Source of the DNA: CALGLS01 sp965222105
Lineage (GTDB): Bacteria; Bacteroidota; Bacteroidia; Chitinophagales; Saprospiraceae
DNA length: 64,000 nucleotides
NCBI GenBank assembly: GCA_965222105.1
Contig: CBDCTQ010000065.1
Coordinates: forward strand, 85,535-149,534
Direction of reading: 5' to 3'
Shown: piece after piece, positions 18,901 through 27,832 of the stretch
Layout: the number at the start of each line of letters is the position of its first letter
Numbering within the stretch: the stretch's first letter is position 1
The notes under the pieces: model-generated
What the model was told of the DNA's origin: nothing
Databases searched by the model: none
Seen by the model: the letters and a program-made list of their open reading frames with translations, nothing else
Program-made: the position numbers and the translations under genes

Positions 18901-20772
18901 TGCTTTGGGGCAACCGACGGCTTTGTCAGTGTCGTCCCGGATGGTGGCACCCAGCCATTTACCTATCTTTGGCAGGATGGCTCTACCGGAGAAACACTGC
19001 AAGACGTTGGTGCGGGCACTTACACAGTTGTCGTCACCGACCACAATGGCTGCTCTGTCAACACTGCAATTACATTGACCGAACCGAATGCCATAACGGC
19101 CAACATCGTCGACCAAACCAACGTGCAATGTGCCAACGACGCCATCGGATCAGCTACCGCCCAAGGCAGCGGCGGCACCGGCATCCTTTCCTGGTTGTGG
19201 TCGGACGGACAAACCGGGGAGACCGCCACCAGCCTGGTCGCTGGCACCTATACGGTAACGGCTACCGATCAGGAGGGCTGTACTGCCGAATCGATGGTAA
19301 CCATAACTGCTTCGGACGACGTGCCGCCTACGGCATTGGGGCAGGATGTGGTAGTACTGTTAGATGAAAATGGAGCGGCCAGCCTCGCTGCAGCAACGGT
19401 CGACGCAGGTAGTTTCGACAACTGTGCTTTGACCGGTTTGAGTCTGGATGTCAATGTATTTGATTGCTCTCATTTGGGGGACAACTCCGTTGAACTGACC
19501 GCCATTGATGGAGCCGGCAACAACCACTCCACCTCTGTGACCGTAACAGTCCATGACAATGTAGCACCAACCATAACCTGCGATAATGATGTAATTGTTG
19601 GTAGCTGTTCCGAACCGGTGATCTACGATATTCCAAATGCCACAGACAATTGCACTCCTGGCTCGCCCGAACTATTAGTGGGACTGGGTAGTGGCAATGT
19701 ATTCCCCATTGGTGTCAACATAGAAGTGTATCGCGTAAGCGATGAAAGCGGCAATTCCTCTACTTGCAGTTTCACCGTCACGGTAGAAGACAGCGAAGCA
19801 CCAACCATTGTTTGTCCGGAAAACATCACCGTATCCGGGTGTGCCGAAACCATCAATTACGATTTACCGGATGCGTTCGACGACTGTTCTTCCATTGGAA
19901 ACCCGGTGTTGATACAAGGGCTTGGTTCCGGGGCTGTTTTTCCGGAAGGAGTACACACCGAAATCTATGAAGTAGCAGACGGCTTTGGCAATACGACCCA
20001 GTGTAGCTTTACGATCAGCATTGTCAATGACATGGAAGGCGACATTTTGGAGGTAGAAAATGCCTGTTTTGGAGAGGCCGATGGCAGTGCTACCGTGAGT
20101 GGCACCGGGGGATCACCCCCTTATACTTACGCCTGGGACAATGGACAGACCGGCCCCACGGCTACAGACCTTGCCGCCGATTTTTATTCGGTAACCGTCA
20201 CAGATTCAGAGGGTTGTACCAATCAAATGTTTGTCACCGTGTCTGAAAATCCGTCGATCTCTGCCATGCTGGACGACTTGCAACACGAAAACGGGAACAA
20301 TGCCGATGGCGCCATTTCGATCATTGCGGAAGGCGGCACCCCACCATATAACTATAATTGGACGGCCGATAACGGCTTTAGCTCGACCGACGAAGACATC
20401 AGCGCACTGAGCACCGGCACCTACGAATGCCTTATCACCGACGCCAATGGCTGCGTATTTACGGCTGGCCCATTTGAAGTGGAAAGCATTACGGGTACCA
20501 ACGATCCTGCCTGGGCAAGGCTGATAACCCTGTATCCCAACCCGTCCAATGGCCGAGTAGTCGTCCAACTGCCGGAAATCTGGGAAGAGGCTCAAATGAC
20601 GGTTTACAATGCTACCGGACAATTGCTGAAACCCAGCCTCGTCATCCAGACGACGACTCCCGGGCAGTACCGATTGGATCTGAACGGGCACCCCAATGGG
20701 GTTTATCTGCTCAAAATACGGGTGGAAGGAGAGATTTTGGTGAAGCGGATCGTACTAACCCGCTCAAATTGA
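12964..20772 (+). CDS. Giant T9SS type A surface protein: thioredoxin head, 15 PKD-like repeats, SprB and HYR repeats
   Basis: This protein has 2602 residues. After a signal peptide (cleavage near residue 22) comes a TlpA/thioredoxin-like domain (about 23-178) with the redox motif CGPC at 64-67 in FFATWCGPCWNYH. Three SprB-like units (about 180-400) lead into 15 PKD/Ig-like units of about 84 residues (about 405-1660; each reads ADAGP..ELNC ... WTTSDGNIVSGD ... GTYSLLVTNTDNGC). Six SprB units, two to three HYR-like units (APTIVCPENITVSGC) and two more SprB units follow. A type A sorting tail ends it (LYPNPSNGRVVVQLPE ... NGVYLLKIRVEGE). The paired cysteines of each repeat, together with a CGPC thioredoxin domain on the same chain, are notable. 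The likely role is a long surface fibre or adhesin; whether the redox domain acts on the repeats is speculation. Confidence 0.9.
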   Translation: MKNPLQALLLLALITIATQTRAALPDGATAPNWTLTDINGNTHTLYDYLDQGKMVALDFFATWCGPCWNYHNTNALKDLYNNFGPPGTDEVMVFGIEGDVSTNTNCLYGPAGCVGGTIGNWVAGTPYPIIDLTSSTVTGQYAITYYPTIYAICPDRTIFEAGQIPYSTWQTWIQTCQLDATGTATDVVCAGEDNGTVDLMPTGGWGNLNFSWSNGANTEDLDNLAAGNYFVTITEGHGYSIERGPYTVGGPTQPLDIITNYEYDVDCFGADNGQIDISAAGGTPGYSYLWSNGQTSTTLFNLSPGIYQVTVTDNNSCTDINAYSISEPPELTFSIFASDENCDNTDGEIIAQAQGGSPGYLYDIGFGPQSNGYFPNLSGDAYFLTITDANGCQQFDNILIANIPAPYADAGPNELIDCNNNTTTLDGTNSDAGPDIIYIWTTTDGNIVSGADTPTPLVDATGTYELAIINTINGCQSIAYTTVSGNTTTPNADAGPNGDLTCTTTSVTLDGSGSDNGANITYLWTTSDGNIVSGDTTTAPLVDASGTYELLVTNTDNGCTALSTTSVGIDDTAPTSDAGPTAAVDCNNTQTTLDGTNSSNGPDYTYQWTTTDGNIVSGETSLSPTVDQGGSYQLLVTNTINGCTATSSTSVAQNDTPPAASVGSPATLTCQTTTLTLDGSGSESGSDITYQWTTADGNIVSGDNTTTPTVDQPGTYLLLVTNTSTGCTASSDVAIAEDLADPTADAGTANPLTCTTSTISLDGSNSSGGSDITYLWTTSDGNIVSGDDTTNPVIDEQGTYSLLVTDTSNGCTATSSVSVSENTTAPVADAGPDDELNCSDTDLALDGSGSSSGPNISYQWTTADGNIISGADSATPLVDQAGTYSLLVTNTDNGCTASANSIVTQDVSLPTADAGPDGELNCNVNQLTLIGDDSSDGDNITYLWTTSDGNIVSGDDSTTPLVDQAGTYSLQVTNTDTGCSATSSVEVSENTATPTSDAGPTDELNCDNNSLTLDGSGSSSGSEFTYLWTTTNGNIVSGDDTTEPVIDQAGDYDLLVTNTDNGCSSTSSVSISEDTNSPTADAGPDDELNCSEPDLTLDGSGSSSGSNISYLWTTTNGNIVSGADSATPLIDQAGTYSLLVTNTDNGCTASANAIVTQDVNLPTADAGPDGELNCNVNQLTLNGDDSSDGDNITYQWTTSDGNIVSGDDSTTPLVDQAGTYSLQVINTDTGCSATSSVEVSENTTTPTSDAGPTDELNCDNNSLTLDGSGSSSGSEFTYLWTTTNGNIVSGDDTTEPVIDQSGDYELLVTNTDNGCTSTSSVSISEDTNSPTADAGPDDELNCSEPDLTLDGSGSSSGSNISYLWTTTNGNIVSGADSATPLIDQTGTYSLLVTNTDNGCTASANAIVTQDVNLPTADAGPDGELNCNVNQLTLNGENSSSGNDITYLWTTSDGNIVSGDDSTTPLVDQPGTYSLQVTNTATGCSATSTVVISQSNDSPTADAGTAEEINCTNNSLTLDGSGSSAGSEYSYLWTTVDGNIVSGGNTIAPLVDQPGAYTLQVTNMATGCLSAATVQIVENIAAPAADAGSTAQFTCHDNTLTLNGSSSSSGTGITYLWTTANGNIASGATTTTPEISAPGDYTLLVTNTDNGCTASANVTITATQTLELNLATATDATCFGESNGSATVEAAGGNQPYQFTWPGGTEGATQNDLAAGNYLVSVTDGDDCTATIQVAIAQPAPIDLSLTASSEVNCYDGNDGMATVDAQGGTGDFTYTWPNGDTGQSMSNLSAGEYTVTATDANLCSEVLNLTITQPNELVNDITHTDETASGLDDGTATSNPSGGIGPYSFLWSNGETTASISGLPPGTYTVTTTDAKGCSHVGTVAINAVDCALQVESGSTDVSCFGGNNGQAFITNITGSEGPFTYNWSTGATTSSIDNLTVGTYIISISDGEGCLFVEELIVAEPPALTTDFIYDDPNCFGATDGFVSVVPDGGTQPFTYLWQDGSTGETLQDVGAGTYTVVVTDHNGCSVNTAITLTEPNAITANIVDQTNVQCANDAIGSATAQGSGGTGILSWLWSDGQTGETATSLVAGTYTVTATDQEGCTAESMVTITASDDVPPTALGQDVVVLLDENGAASLAAATVDAGSFDNCALTGLSLDVNVFDCSHLGDNSVELTAIDGAGNNHSTSVTVTVHDNVAPTITCDNDVIVGSCSEPVIYDIPNATDNCTPGSPELLVGLGSGNVFPIGVNIEVYRVSDESGNSSTCSFTVTVEDSEAPTIVCPENITVSGCAETINYDLPDAFDDCSSIGNPVLIQGLGSGAVFPEGVHTEIYEVADGFGNTTQCSFTISIVNDMEGDILEVENACFGEADGSATVSGTGGSPPYTYAWDNGQTGPTATDLAADFYSVTVTDSEGCTNQMFVTVSENPSISAMLDDLQHENGNNADGAISIIAEGGTPPYNYNWTADNGFSSTDEDISALSTGTYECLITDANGCVFTAGPFEVESITGTNDPAWARLITLYPNPSNGRVVVQLPEIWEEAQMTVYNATGQLLKPSLVIQTTTPGQYRLDLNGHPNGVYLLKIRVEGEILVKRIVLTRSN
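15439..17706 (+). repeat. 756-bp higher-order repeat, three rounds of a three-domain unit
   Basis: Within the PKD-like region three domain types alternate (ADAGPDDELNC, ADAGPDGELNC, SDAGPTDELNC), each 252 bp. The trio begins at 15439, 16195 and 16951, exactly 756 bp apart. Rounds two and three are nearly identical at DNA level through about 17260, and the last domain of round three has drifted. This is recent tandem duplication of whole domain triplets, layered on the older single-domain amplification (15 units, about 14175-17945). Confidence 0.85.
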
Positions 20773-21212
20773 CGTTTTATCAACATACCTCCTGGGCCAC
20801 ATAGGCAGACACCGCTGTCTGTGTGGCTCTATTGTTTCTCCTTTGCCCGGCAATGGCCAAACATTACCCACTATCAGTGGTGAAAAGCCTTGCTTTGCCT
20901 TTCGGGAAACAAATCAGCGAATAACCCCTACCTAAAGCGCAGACTTTCGTATCTTGCGGCTTAGTCAATTGGCCGCACCCCTACCGACCGGGAATATGCC
21001 CTCAATACGTCCCAAAATCGTCTGCATCCTTTACCCTCACGGAATCTCGTTCCTCCAATCAAGTAGCACGTTGTATTTAAGTTGGTTGGTTTAAGGAATG
21101 ATATTTTCTATATATAAAGATCACCTGTATCACACACTGGCATTTCGGGATACCTGCAAAGCATCAAAACAATGGTTTCGGGGGTCTGAAATTATAAAAC
21201 AACACCTATTTT
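20773..21212. other. Intergenic stretch between giant genes
   Basis: No gene is seen in these 440 bases. A hairpin at 20796-20827 lies just after the upstream stop. The rest is AT-rich towards 21100-21140 (TCTATATATAAAG), as expected for the promoter of the metalloprotease gene, but no clear consensus box is present. Confidence 0.5.
20796..20827 (+). terminator. Candidate terminator hairpin
   Basis: GCCAC/GTGGC and AGACA/TGTCT arms form a stem with an internal loop and an apical CCGC. It is followed by TCTATTGTTTCT, only weakly T-rich, so efficiency is uncertain. It stands 24 bases after the stop of the giant gene. Confidence 0.5.
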
Positions 21213-24200
21213 ATGAACGCCTTCTTTTATACCCTTTTCGGGCTTTTGTTCGGCCTGGTTCGACCTGAGTTGGAGCCGCCGGAACAGGGTATAATTGCAC
21301 CTACCCAGAGTACTACGAGCGGTTATTGCGCCCATTCGCATGCACAGGAACTTTTATTTGCGGAATACCCCGAACTGGAATCAACTACCCAGGAGCAGGA
21401 TGAAGATGCTTACCGGTATTTCGACGACTTTGCCCCCGACGGGCTCCGGGAGCTAAAGGTTTTGCCCGTCGTATTCCACATCATCCACAACAACGGCCCC
21501 GAAAACATCTCCGACGCCCAGGTCCTCCAGGGGCTCGACCACCTCAACGATGCTTTCGCCAACCTCAATTACTACGACCAGGGCACCGGCGAGGACACAG
21601 AAGTGCAGTTCTGCCTGGCCAAAAGAGACCCCGACGGCAACGCCACCACCGGTATCGTTCGGGTAGCTTCTCCCCTGACCGATATGACTTTGGAATCCGA
21701 CGACCTTTCGGTAAAAGACCTCAGCCGATGGGATCCCTTCAACTACATCAACATTTGGCTGGTAGCCGAAATATGCAGCAACAATACGGGCTGCGACGTG
21801 GCCGGATATGCCTACTTTCCTTCCTCGCACGGCAACCCCGAAGACGGGATCGTCGTCGAAGCCGAATGGATGGGCAGCAGCGAGGCCAACTCCACTGTCC
21901 TTGCCCACGAAATGGGGCATTACCTCGGCTTGTACCACACCTTCGAAAACGGTTGTACCAACGATGATTGCATGGCCGACGGCGACCGCATCTGCGACAC
22001 TCCTCCCGACCAGTCAACCATACCCGTGCCCTGCAATGGCACCACCAATAGTTGCAGCACAGACGTCAACGTCGCCGACCCCAACAATCCTTTTACAACC
22101 GACCAAAACGATATGGTCATCAACTATATGGACTATGGCGACTGGGCCTGCTATTCCGCTTTCACACAGGGGCAGGCCGACCGGATACATTATTTTGTGG
22201 AAGAGGTCAGAAGCAGCTTATTGGATTCAGACGCTTGCCTCGACCCTTGCTTCAGTCCGATCACCGCCGATTTTAGCGCAAGCGCACTGACTATACCTGT
22301 TGGTGAAGCAGTCGATTTCACCAACAACAGCATCAACGCTACAATGGCAGAATGGTTTGTCGACGGCACCTCCTTTGCCACCACTACCGATGCCAGCTAC
22401 ACGTTCAACACCCTCGGCCTGTATACCGTCACCCTGGTGGTAGCCAACGGATCGCAGGGGTGCATCGACGATATATCAGTCGAGATCGAAGTGGTCTGCA
22501 ACACCATTGCGGACTTCCTTCCTTCGGCTTCTACCGTTGATGCAGGGCAAACCATCAGTTTTTCCAACAACAGTACCAACGCACAGTCATATGAATGGCT
22601 GCTCGACAATGTATCTCAGGGCGGCCCGGTCAATTTCACACAAACATTCCTAACGCCCGGTGTTTTCAACGTTTGCCTTACGGCAAATGGCTTGATCTGC
22701 AACGATACTTTTTGCTTCGCCGTCACCATCACCGAACCCGCCAACGATTGTAGTTCGACCTACCTAAAAACCTTCGGCAACGCCGGCGCAAATGAAAGGG
22801 GCTACGTATTGCTGCCCACTGGCAACGGCAGCGTATACATCGGCGGCAGCACACAAGATAGTGCGCTGATCATGCTGATGGACGGCGAAGGCACCCTCCT
22901 CTGGCAACGGAGTTTTCTTTTTGCCGACAATTCGGGTGTAAACATCATTACCGATATGAAACTGGATGCCGACAACTACATCGTCGGTTGTGGGGTAGCT
23001 GACAACGGGGCCAACAATCGCGATGGCTTCGCCTTCCGATACGACCCGGCCAACGACAACCTCCTTTGGGTGCAAAACCACCAACACGCTTCCCTTCATG
23101 TATTCAATTACGACATCCACGAGTTGAGCCCCACCGGTAATTTTCTCGTAACCGGGCAAAGTCATAACAATACTGCTCCGGGACTGGGTTGCGATGGCTA
23201 CCTTTTTGAGCTCAACCGGAATACCGGTGCCATTGCCACTGTCAATGAACAGTACAACCTGGGGTCGTGCGAAACGTTTCAGACTTCCACATTGTACAAT
23301 GGCTCCCTTTATGCCGCCGGCAGATATAATTTTGCCGGAGGGGGCACCGATAAAATGAGGGGGGCCACCACCCGTTTCGACCTTTCGGGAAGTGAGATAT
23401 GGACGCGGCTCTACCTCGTAGACGTAGCCAACAATGCCCGCTTGTACTCGCCCGACATCCTGATAGAAGACGATACCATTGTCCAGCTATTCACCGGCGA
23501 TAAAAATGGCACCGCTGCTCTCAATCCGGAGGTGTATTTGGCGAAAGCCAACCTCAACGGCGAATTGGCCTGGGCAAAGGAATACAGCTTGCCGTCAAAT
23601 GCCAATTTGTTGTTGCAGGAGATCGTCAGCTTACCCGACGGGTACGCCTTGTTGGGACTGAACGCCTCCACCGATCAGCTGTTCATTTTGAAAACAGATA
23701 AATCGGGAAACCCCATTTGGGCAAAAAGCTATGGCGGCGGGGTTGATCTACTGGCGTCATCAACCGGTGTGGAAATGATAGCGATTGACGAATACCTCTA
23801 CGTCACGGGATACAGCGATGGGTTTGGTACCGGCGACGAAGACATCGCCATACTCAAATTGAATGCCGAAGGGGAGATCAACAGCAGTTGTGTATTTGTA
23901 GAAGAATTGTTGGTGAACGCCATCAATTTCCCCAATCCCTATGACGGGCAGCATTCGCTGACGGCCTACGCCAGCCCCATTGGCAGCACCAACCCTTCGA
24001 TGGATCCGGTAAATACCAGCCTGGAAGAAACGGTGGTCTGTTTTGCCAATTGCCAGGAGATCTGCGACAATGGCCTCGACGACGACGGCGACGGCCTGAT
24101 CGATTGCTACGACCCCGACTGCTGCATGGCCCCATCTTGTGAAAACCATTATTATTCTCCCTGTCCGGAAGGTTGCGTTTTTCTATTCAATTTTGCACCC

Positions 24201-27200
24201 TTTGGGTTGGAAGAAGAATGGCAGTCGATGGGACCACAGGACTGGTGCAGCTACAATACGCCCATCACCGGCGACATCGACGGCGACGGCGTCCCGGAAG
24301 TCATCGGCAAGCCCTGTTCGGGAGCCACCGCACCGGGCACAGCCGCCTATCACAACCTTCTCATTGTGGACGGGCAAACGGGCCAGATCGAAGATTCCAT
24401 CATAACTCCCGCTTTTTATTATCTGGCGGACGGACCGGCCATTGCCGATGTGGACAACAATGGTTTTGCAGAAATATTCATCATGGCCTCCGATCATACG
24501 AACAATGGCAATTATACCGCAGGGGGGGCGATCATCAGCGGCGACGTCAAGCGCCGGGTACTGTGCTATGAATACGACGGCACCACTTACGTGGAAAAAT
24601 GGATGTCGAACGAACAGGCGGGTTATCAGGATGTAGAGCAAGCCATTTCGGTGAGCGTCGTTGATTTCAATTCGGACGGCGTACCCGAGTTGTATCTGGG
24701 ATCGCAGATATTCAACAGCCTGACGGGAGAGTTAATCGTGGCTGGGGGCGCCAGTCAACATTACGGCCACAAACCGGTAGGCGATAATGCTTCGATTTCG
24801 CAATGCCTTACCGTTGCCGCCGACGTATTGCCCGATGATTTTTGTCTCAACTGCAACGGGCTGGAACTGGTAGCGGGGGGCATGGTCTTTTCAATTGGCA
24901 TCAACCCCATTACGCCCGCCAATAGTATGATGAATGTGGAAGTCATTCTACCGGGGTCAGCAGATGGCTTTACAAGTATTGCCGATCTCGACCTGGACGG
25001 CGATCTGGATGCCGTCGTTACGACAACCGATGACAATTTTGGATATGCCTATTGCTGGGACATCCAAACTCCCAGCCAGATGTTTTCCCAATATACGACC
25101 CCATCCTCCAATGCGGGTTACATTTCGCAGGCCAATATTGCCGACTTCGACGGTGATGGGTTTCCCGAAATAGGTGTCTGTTCCAAATCCAAATATCAGG
25201 TACTCAAACCGGTGGGCAATACCCTGTCGTTGTTGTGGATATTGGATACCGACGACCAATCGGGCTCCACCGGAAGTAGTGTATTCGACTTCAATTTCGA
25301 TGGGGCTTCCGAAGTGGTGTACCGGGCCGAGTCGGAACTTCAAATCCTGGATGGGACAACGGGTATGACCCTGACATCGGTGCCTTGTGTGTCGGGTACG
25401 CGGGTAGAATACCCCGTGGTGGTCGATGTGGATGGAGATGGGGAGACGGAAATACTTTGTAGCTGTGAAAACACCCTGTACTCTTATGGTTCCGCTTTTT
25501 TGCCCTGGCGTAATGCCCGGCAGGTTTGGAATCAGCACAACTACTTCAACGTCAATATCAATGACGACCTGACCGTACCCATTTTCCAACAACAACACCA
25601 CATCGTTGACGACAGCGTTGTGTTCAACAACTTCCTAACGATGTACGCCAACCAGGTCTACCTGGCTTCGGATGCGGTGATCACCCTCGATTCGGTCTAT
25701 TGTTCGCCGGGCGATTCGATGACGGTGGCTTTTCAAATATGCAATCAGGGCGAAAGGATCCTCCAGGCAAGTACGCCTTTGGCACTGTATGCCGGCGATC
25801 CGACCAGTTCGCCCACAGCCACATTGATCTCTATTACCAACATTACGGAGACCTTGCTTCCGGGTGAATGCGTTGATCTCAGTATGCCCCTGTTGGTTTT
25901 AGGCGATGAAGATCTGTATTTCGTGGTAAACGACAACGGCAGTCTGCCGCCCATCTACGATTTGGCTACGGATTTTCCGCTGACCATCATCCCCGAATGC
26001 GACTATACCAACAACATGCTCGGTTTTCCGAACCTATTCCGGTATCAGCCATTGGATTTGGGCCCTGACCAGGAGATGTGCGACAATGGAGTGGTGACCC
26101 TCGACGCCGGGCCGGGATTCGATTTGTATGAATGGAACACCTTGTCGAATGAACAGTCGATCACCGTTACCGAATCGGGAACCTACATAGTCACTGCAAC
26201 GATTGGTTGCCTTTCGCGGTCGGATACGGTCGAGATCACCATCGACCCGCAATCGTTTCTGACCGTTGGACCGGACGTATTCATCTGTGAAGGAGATACG
26301 GCCATCCTTTCTATTGCAGGCGGCGATTTTGATGAGTACCAATGGTATCCGTCCGGGTTTTTGGGTTGCGACACCTGTACCACGGTTATGACCATGCCTG
26401 ACACGTCTACATCTTACATCGTGGTGGGCACTACCGATCTGGGTTGTTTCAGCACGGATACCATTGCGGTGACCGTAGGGTTTGAATTTTATACCGATAC
26501 TTTTGATCTCTGTTTTGGCGACAGCCTTTGGGCCGTCGGTCAATGGCTGATGGAGAGTGGCACCTATATCGACACCTTATTTAACCCCGGTGGATGCGAC
26601 ACGGTTTACTCGGTTACGGTCAATGAAATGGCCGAGCTGACCCTCAACCTTGTCGGTACCAACACCTGCTTTGAGGAAGACAATGGAACCGCAACGGCTA
26701 CCATTGGTGGCGGCGTAGAACCCATCCAGTATTTCTGGGTGCCCGACCTGGGAAACACCGATGCACTCACCGACCTGGCGCCTGGTACGTATTCGCTGAC
26801 CGTGTTGGATGCGATGGGTTGTTCGGTTGAAAATGAGGTAGTGATCGAGGTGGCTTCTGATGCAGTTGTGCCGCTTAGTGCTTCGGAAACAACTTGTTAT
26901 AATTCAGAGGATGGAGTGGTGACGATCGATTCTTCGGGATTGGGTTTGGCATTTAGCCTCGACAATGAGTCTTATTCGACGGAGCTGTTTTTCGATCAGC
27001 TTGGCGCGGGAACATATAATTTGTTTATTCAGGATGAGTTGGGATGTATTCATCTCGACACCTTTGAGATTACCGGACCACCGCCTATTTACGTTCAGTT
27101 ACCGCCCGACACGACCATTGAGTTGGGGCAATCGGTGCGGATTGGCGCTGTGTCCAACATCCTGGATTCGGCGCAGTATCATTGGGTGCCGTTTGATTAT

Positions 27201-27620
27201 CTGGACTGTGTCGATTGTCAGAAGACGGTCAGCTTGCCGCTAAAAACAATTGTGTATACCGTAACGGCCATCGACTCTCTTGGCTGCACGGCAACGGATA
27301 GCATATTGGTGACGGTATTTTCCGAAAGGCGGGTATTCATTCCCAATGCTTTTAGTCCCAATTTCGATGGCTTCAATGATGTATTTTACATTTTCAGCGA
27401 AACTGCTGTAGAGTCGGTGGTGACTTTTCAGATATTCGACCGGTGGGGAGAACTGGTATTCAGGGGGGACAACTTCCCCGCCAACGACCCCCGGTTTGGG
27501 TGGGATGGCCATTTTAATGGACAACCGATGAACCCGGGGGTATTCGTTTATTTTGCCAAAATAAGGTTTATCGACGGAGAGGAGTTTATGTTCAAAGGGG
27601 ATGTGACTATTTTAAAATAG
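21213..27620 (+). CDS. Secreted M43 (pappalysin/cytophagalysin-type) metalloprotease, T9SS type B
   Basis: This protein has 2135 residues. After an N-terminal hydrophobic segment the M43 catalytic domain spans about 85-330: VVFHIIHNNGPENISD at the start, the zinc motif HEMGHYLGLYH at 232-242, and the Met-turn NYMDYGDW near 303. Two PKD domains follow (about 345-515), then a beta-propeller-like stretch (about 525-900), a Ca-binding-like acidic motif (CDNGLDDDGDGLIDCYDPDC) and FG-GAP/VCBS-type repeats (about 985-1400; GDIDGDGVPEVIGKP). A CARDB-like module, Ig-like units and one SprB unit lead to the type B tail (FIPNAFSPNFDGFNDVFYIF ... FDRWGELVF). It is an extracellular protease, probably surface-bound. 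The next gene is a tandem paralogue, suggesting duplication and divergence. The target protein is unknown. Confidence 0.92.
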   Translation: MNAFFYTLFGLLFGLVRPELEPPEQGIIAPTQSTTSGYCAHSHAQELLFAEYPELESTTQEQDEDAYRYFDDFAPDGLRELKVLPVVFHIIHNNGPENISDAQVLQGLDHLNDAFANLNYYDQGTGEDTEVQFCLAKRDPDGNATTGIVRVASPLTDMTLESDDLSVKDLSRWDPFNYINIWLVAEICSNNTGCDVAGYAYFPSSHGNPEDGIVVEAEWMGSSEANSTVLAHEMGHYLGLYHTFENGCTNDDCMADGDRICDTPPDQSTIPVPCNGTTNSCSTDVNVADPNNPFTTDQNDMVINYMDYGDWACYSAFTQGQADRIHYFVEEVRSSLLDSDACLDPCFSPITADFSASALTIPVGEAVDFTNNSINATMAEWFVDGTSFATTTDASYTFNTLGLYTVTLVVANGSQGCIDDISVEIEVVCNTIADFLPSASTVDAGQTISFSNNSTNAQSYEWLLDNVSQGGPVNFTQTFLTPGVFNVCLTANGLICNDTFCFAVTITEPANDCSSTYLKTFGNAGANERGYVLLPTGNGSVYIGGSTQDSALIMLMDGEGTLLWQRSFLFADNSGVNIITDMKLDADNYIVGCGVADNGANNRDGFAFRYDPANDNLLWVQNHQHASLHVFNYDIHELSPTGNFLVTGQSHNNTAPGLGCDGYLFELNRNTGAIATVNEQYNLGSCETFQTSTLYNGSLYAAGRYNFAGGGTDKMRGATTRFDLSGSEIWTRLYLVDVANNARLYSPDILIEDDTIVQLFTGDKNGTAALNPEVYLAKANLNGELAWAKEYSLPSNANLLLQEIVSLPDGYALLGLNASTDQLFILKTDKSGNPIWAKSYGGGVDLLASSTGVEMIAIDEYLYVTGYSDGFGTGDEDIAILKLNAEGEINSSCVFVEELLVNAINFPNPYDGQHSLTAYASPIGSTNPSMDPVNTSLEETVVCFANCQEICDNGLDDDGDGLIDCYDPDCCMAPSCENHYYSPCPEGCVFLFNFAPFGLEEEWQSMGPQDWCSYNTPITGDIDGDGVPEVIGKPCSGATAPGTAAYHNLLIVDGQTGQIEDSIITPAFYYLADGPAIADVDNNGFAEIFIMASDHTNNGNYTAGGAIISGDVKRRVLCYEYDGTTYVEKWMSNEQAGYQDVEQAISVSVVDFNSDGVPELYLGSQIFNSLTGELIVAGGASQHYGHKPVGDNASISQCLTVAADVLPDDFCLNCNGLELVAGGMVFSIGINPITPANSMMNVEVILPGSADGFTSIADLDLDGDLDAVVTTTDDNFGYAYCWDIQTPSQMFSQYTTPSSNAGYISQANIADFDGDGFPEIGVCSKSKYQVLKPVGNTLSLLWILDTDDQSGSTGSSVFDFNFDGASEVVYRAESELQILDGTTGMTLTSVPCVSGTRVEYPVVVDVDGDGETEILCSCENTLYSYGSAFLPWRNARQVWNQHNYFNVNINDDLTVPIFQQQHHIVDDSVVFNNFLTMYANQVYLASDAVITLDSVYCSPGDSMTVAFQICNQGERILQASTPLALYAGDPTSSPTATLISITNITETLLPGECVDLSMPLLVLGDEDLYFVVNDNGSLPPIYDLATDFPLTIIPECDYTNNMLGFPNLFRYQPLDLGPDQEMCDNGVVTLDAGPGFDLYEWNTLSNEQSITVTESGTYIVTATIGCLSRSDTVEITIDPQSFLTVGPDVFICEGDTAILSIAGGDFDEYQWYPSGFLGCDTCTTVMTMPDTSTSYIVVGTTDLGCFSTDTIAVTVGFEFYTDTFDLCFGDSLWAVGQWLMESGTYIDTLFNPGGCDTVYSVTVNEMAELTLNLVGTNTCFEEDNGTATATIGGGVEPIQYFWVPDLGNTDALTDLAPGTYSLTVLDAMGCSVENEVVIEVASDAVVPLSASETTCYNSEDGVVTIDSSGLGLAFSLDNESYSTELFFDQLGAGTYNLFIQDELGCIHLDTFEITGPPPIYVQLPPDTTIELGQSVRIGAVSNILDSAQYHWVPFDYLDCVDCQKTVSLPLKTIVYTVTAIDSLGCTATDSILVTVFSERRVFIPNAFSPNFDGFNDVFYIFSETAVESVVTFQIFDRWGELVFRGDNFPANDPRFGWDGHFNGQPMNPGVFVYFAKIRFIDGEEFMFKGDVTILK

Positions 27621-27832
27621 AGATTTTGCGAAAGATTTTGCATGTGGATAATCCGAATAATCGCCAATGATCGCCTGGAGTGCTGAATATCCGACCAAAC
27701 CGGTTTTTGTTTCCCTTAACTTTTCCAAAGATATTATTTTTGTTGATACACCTTGTTCTGCTTTTGTAAACGGAACAGCCACAGATCGTTGAATACACCG
27801 ACCACGACATCCATTAAAAAAAAACTAAAACA

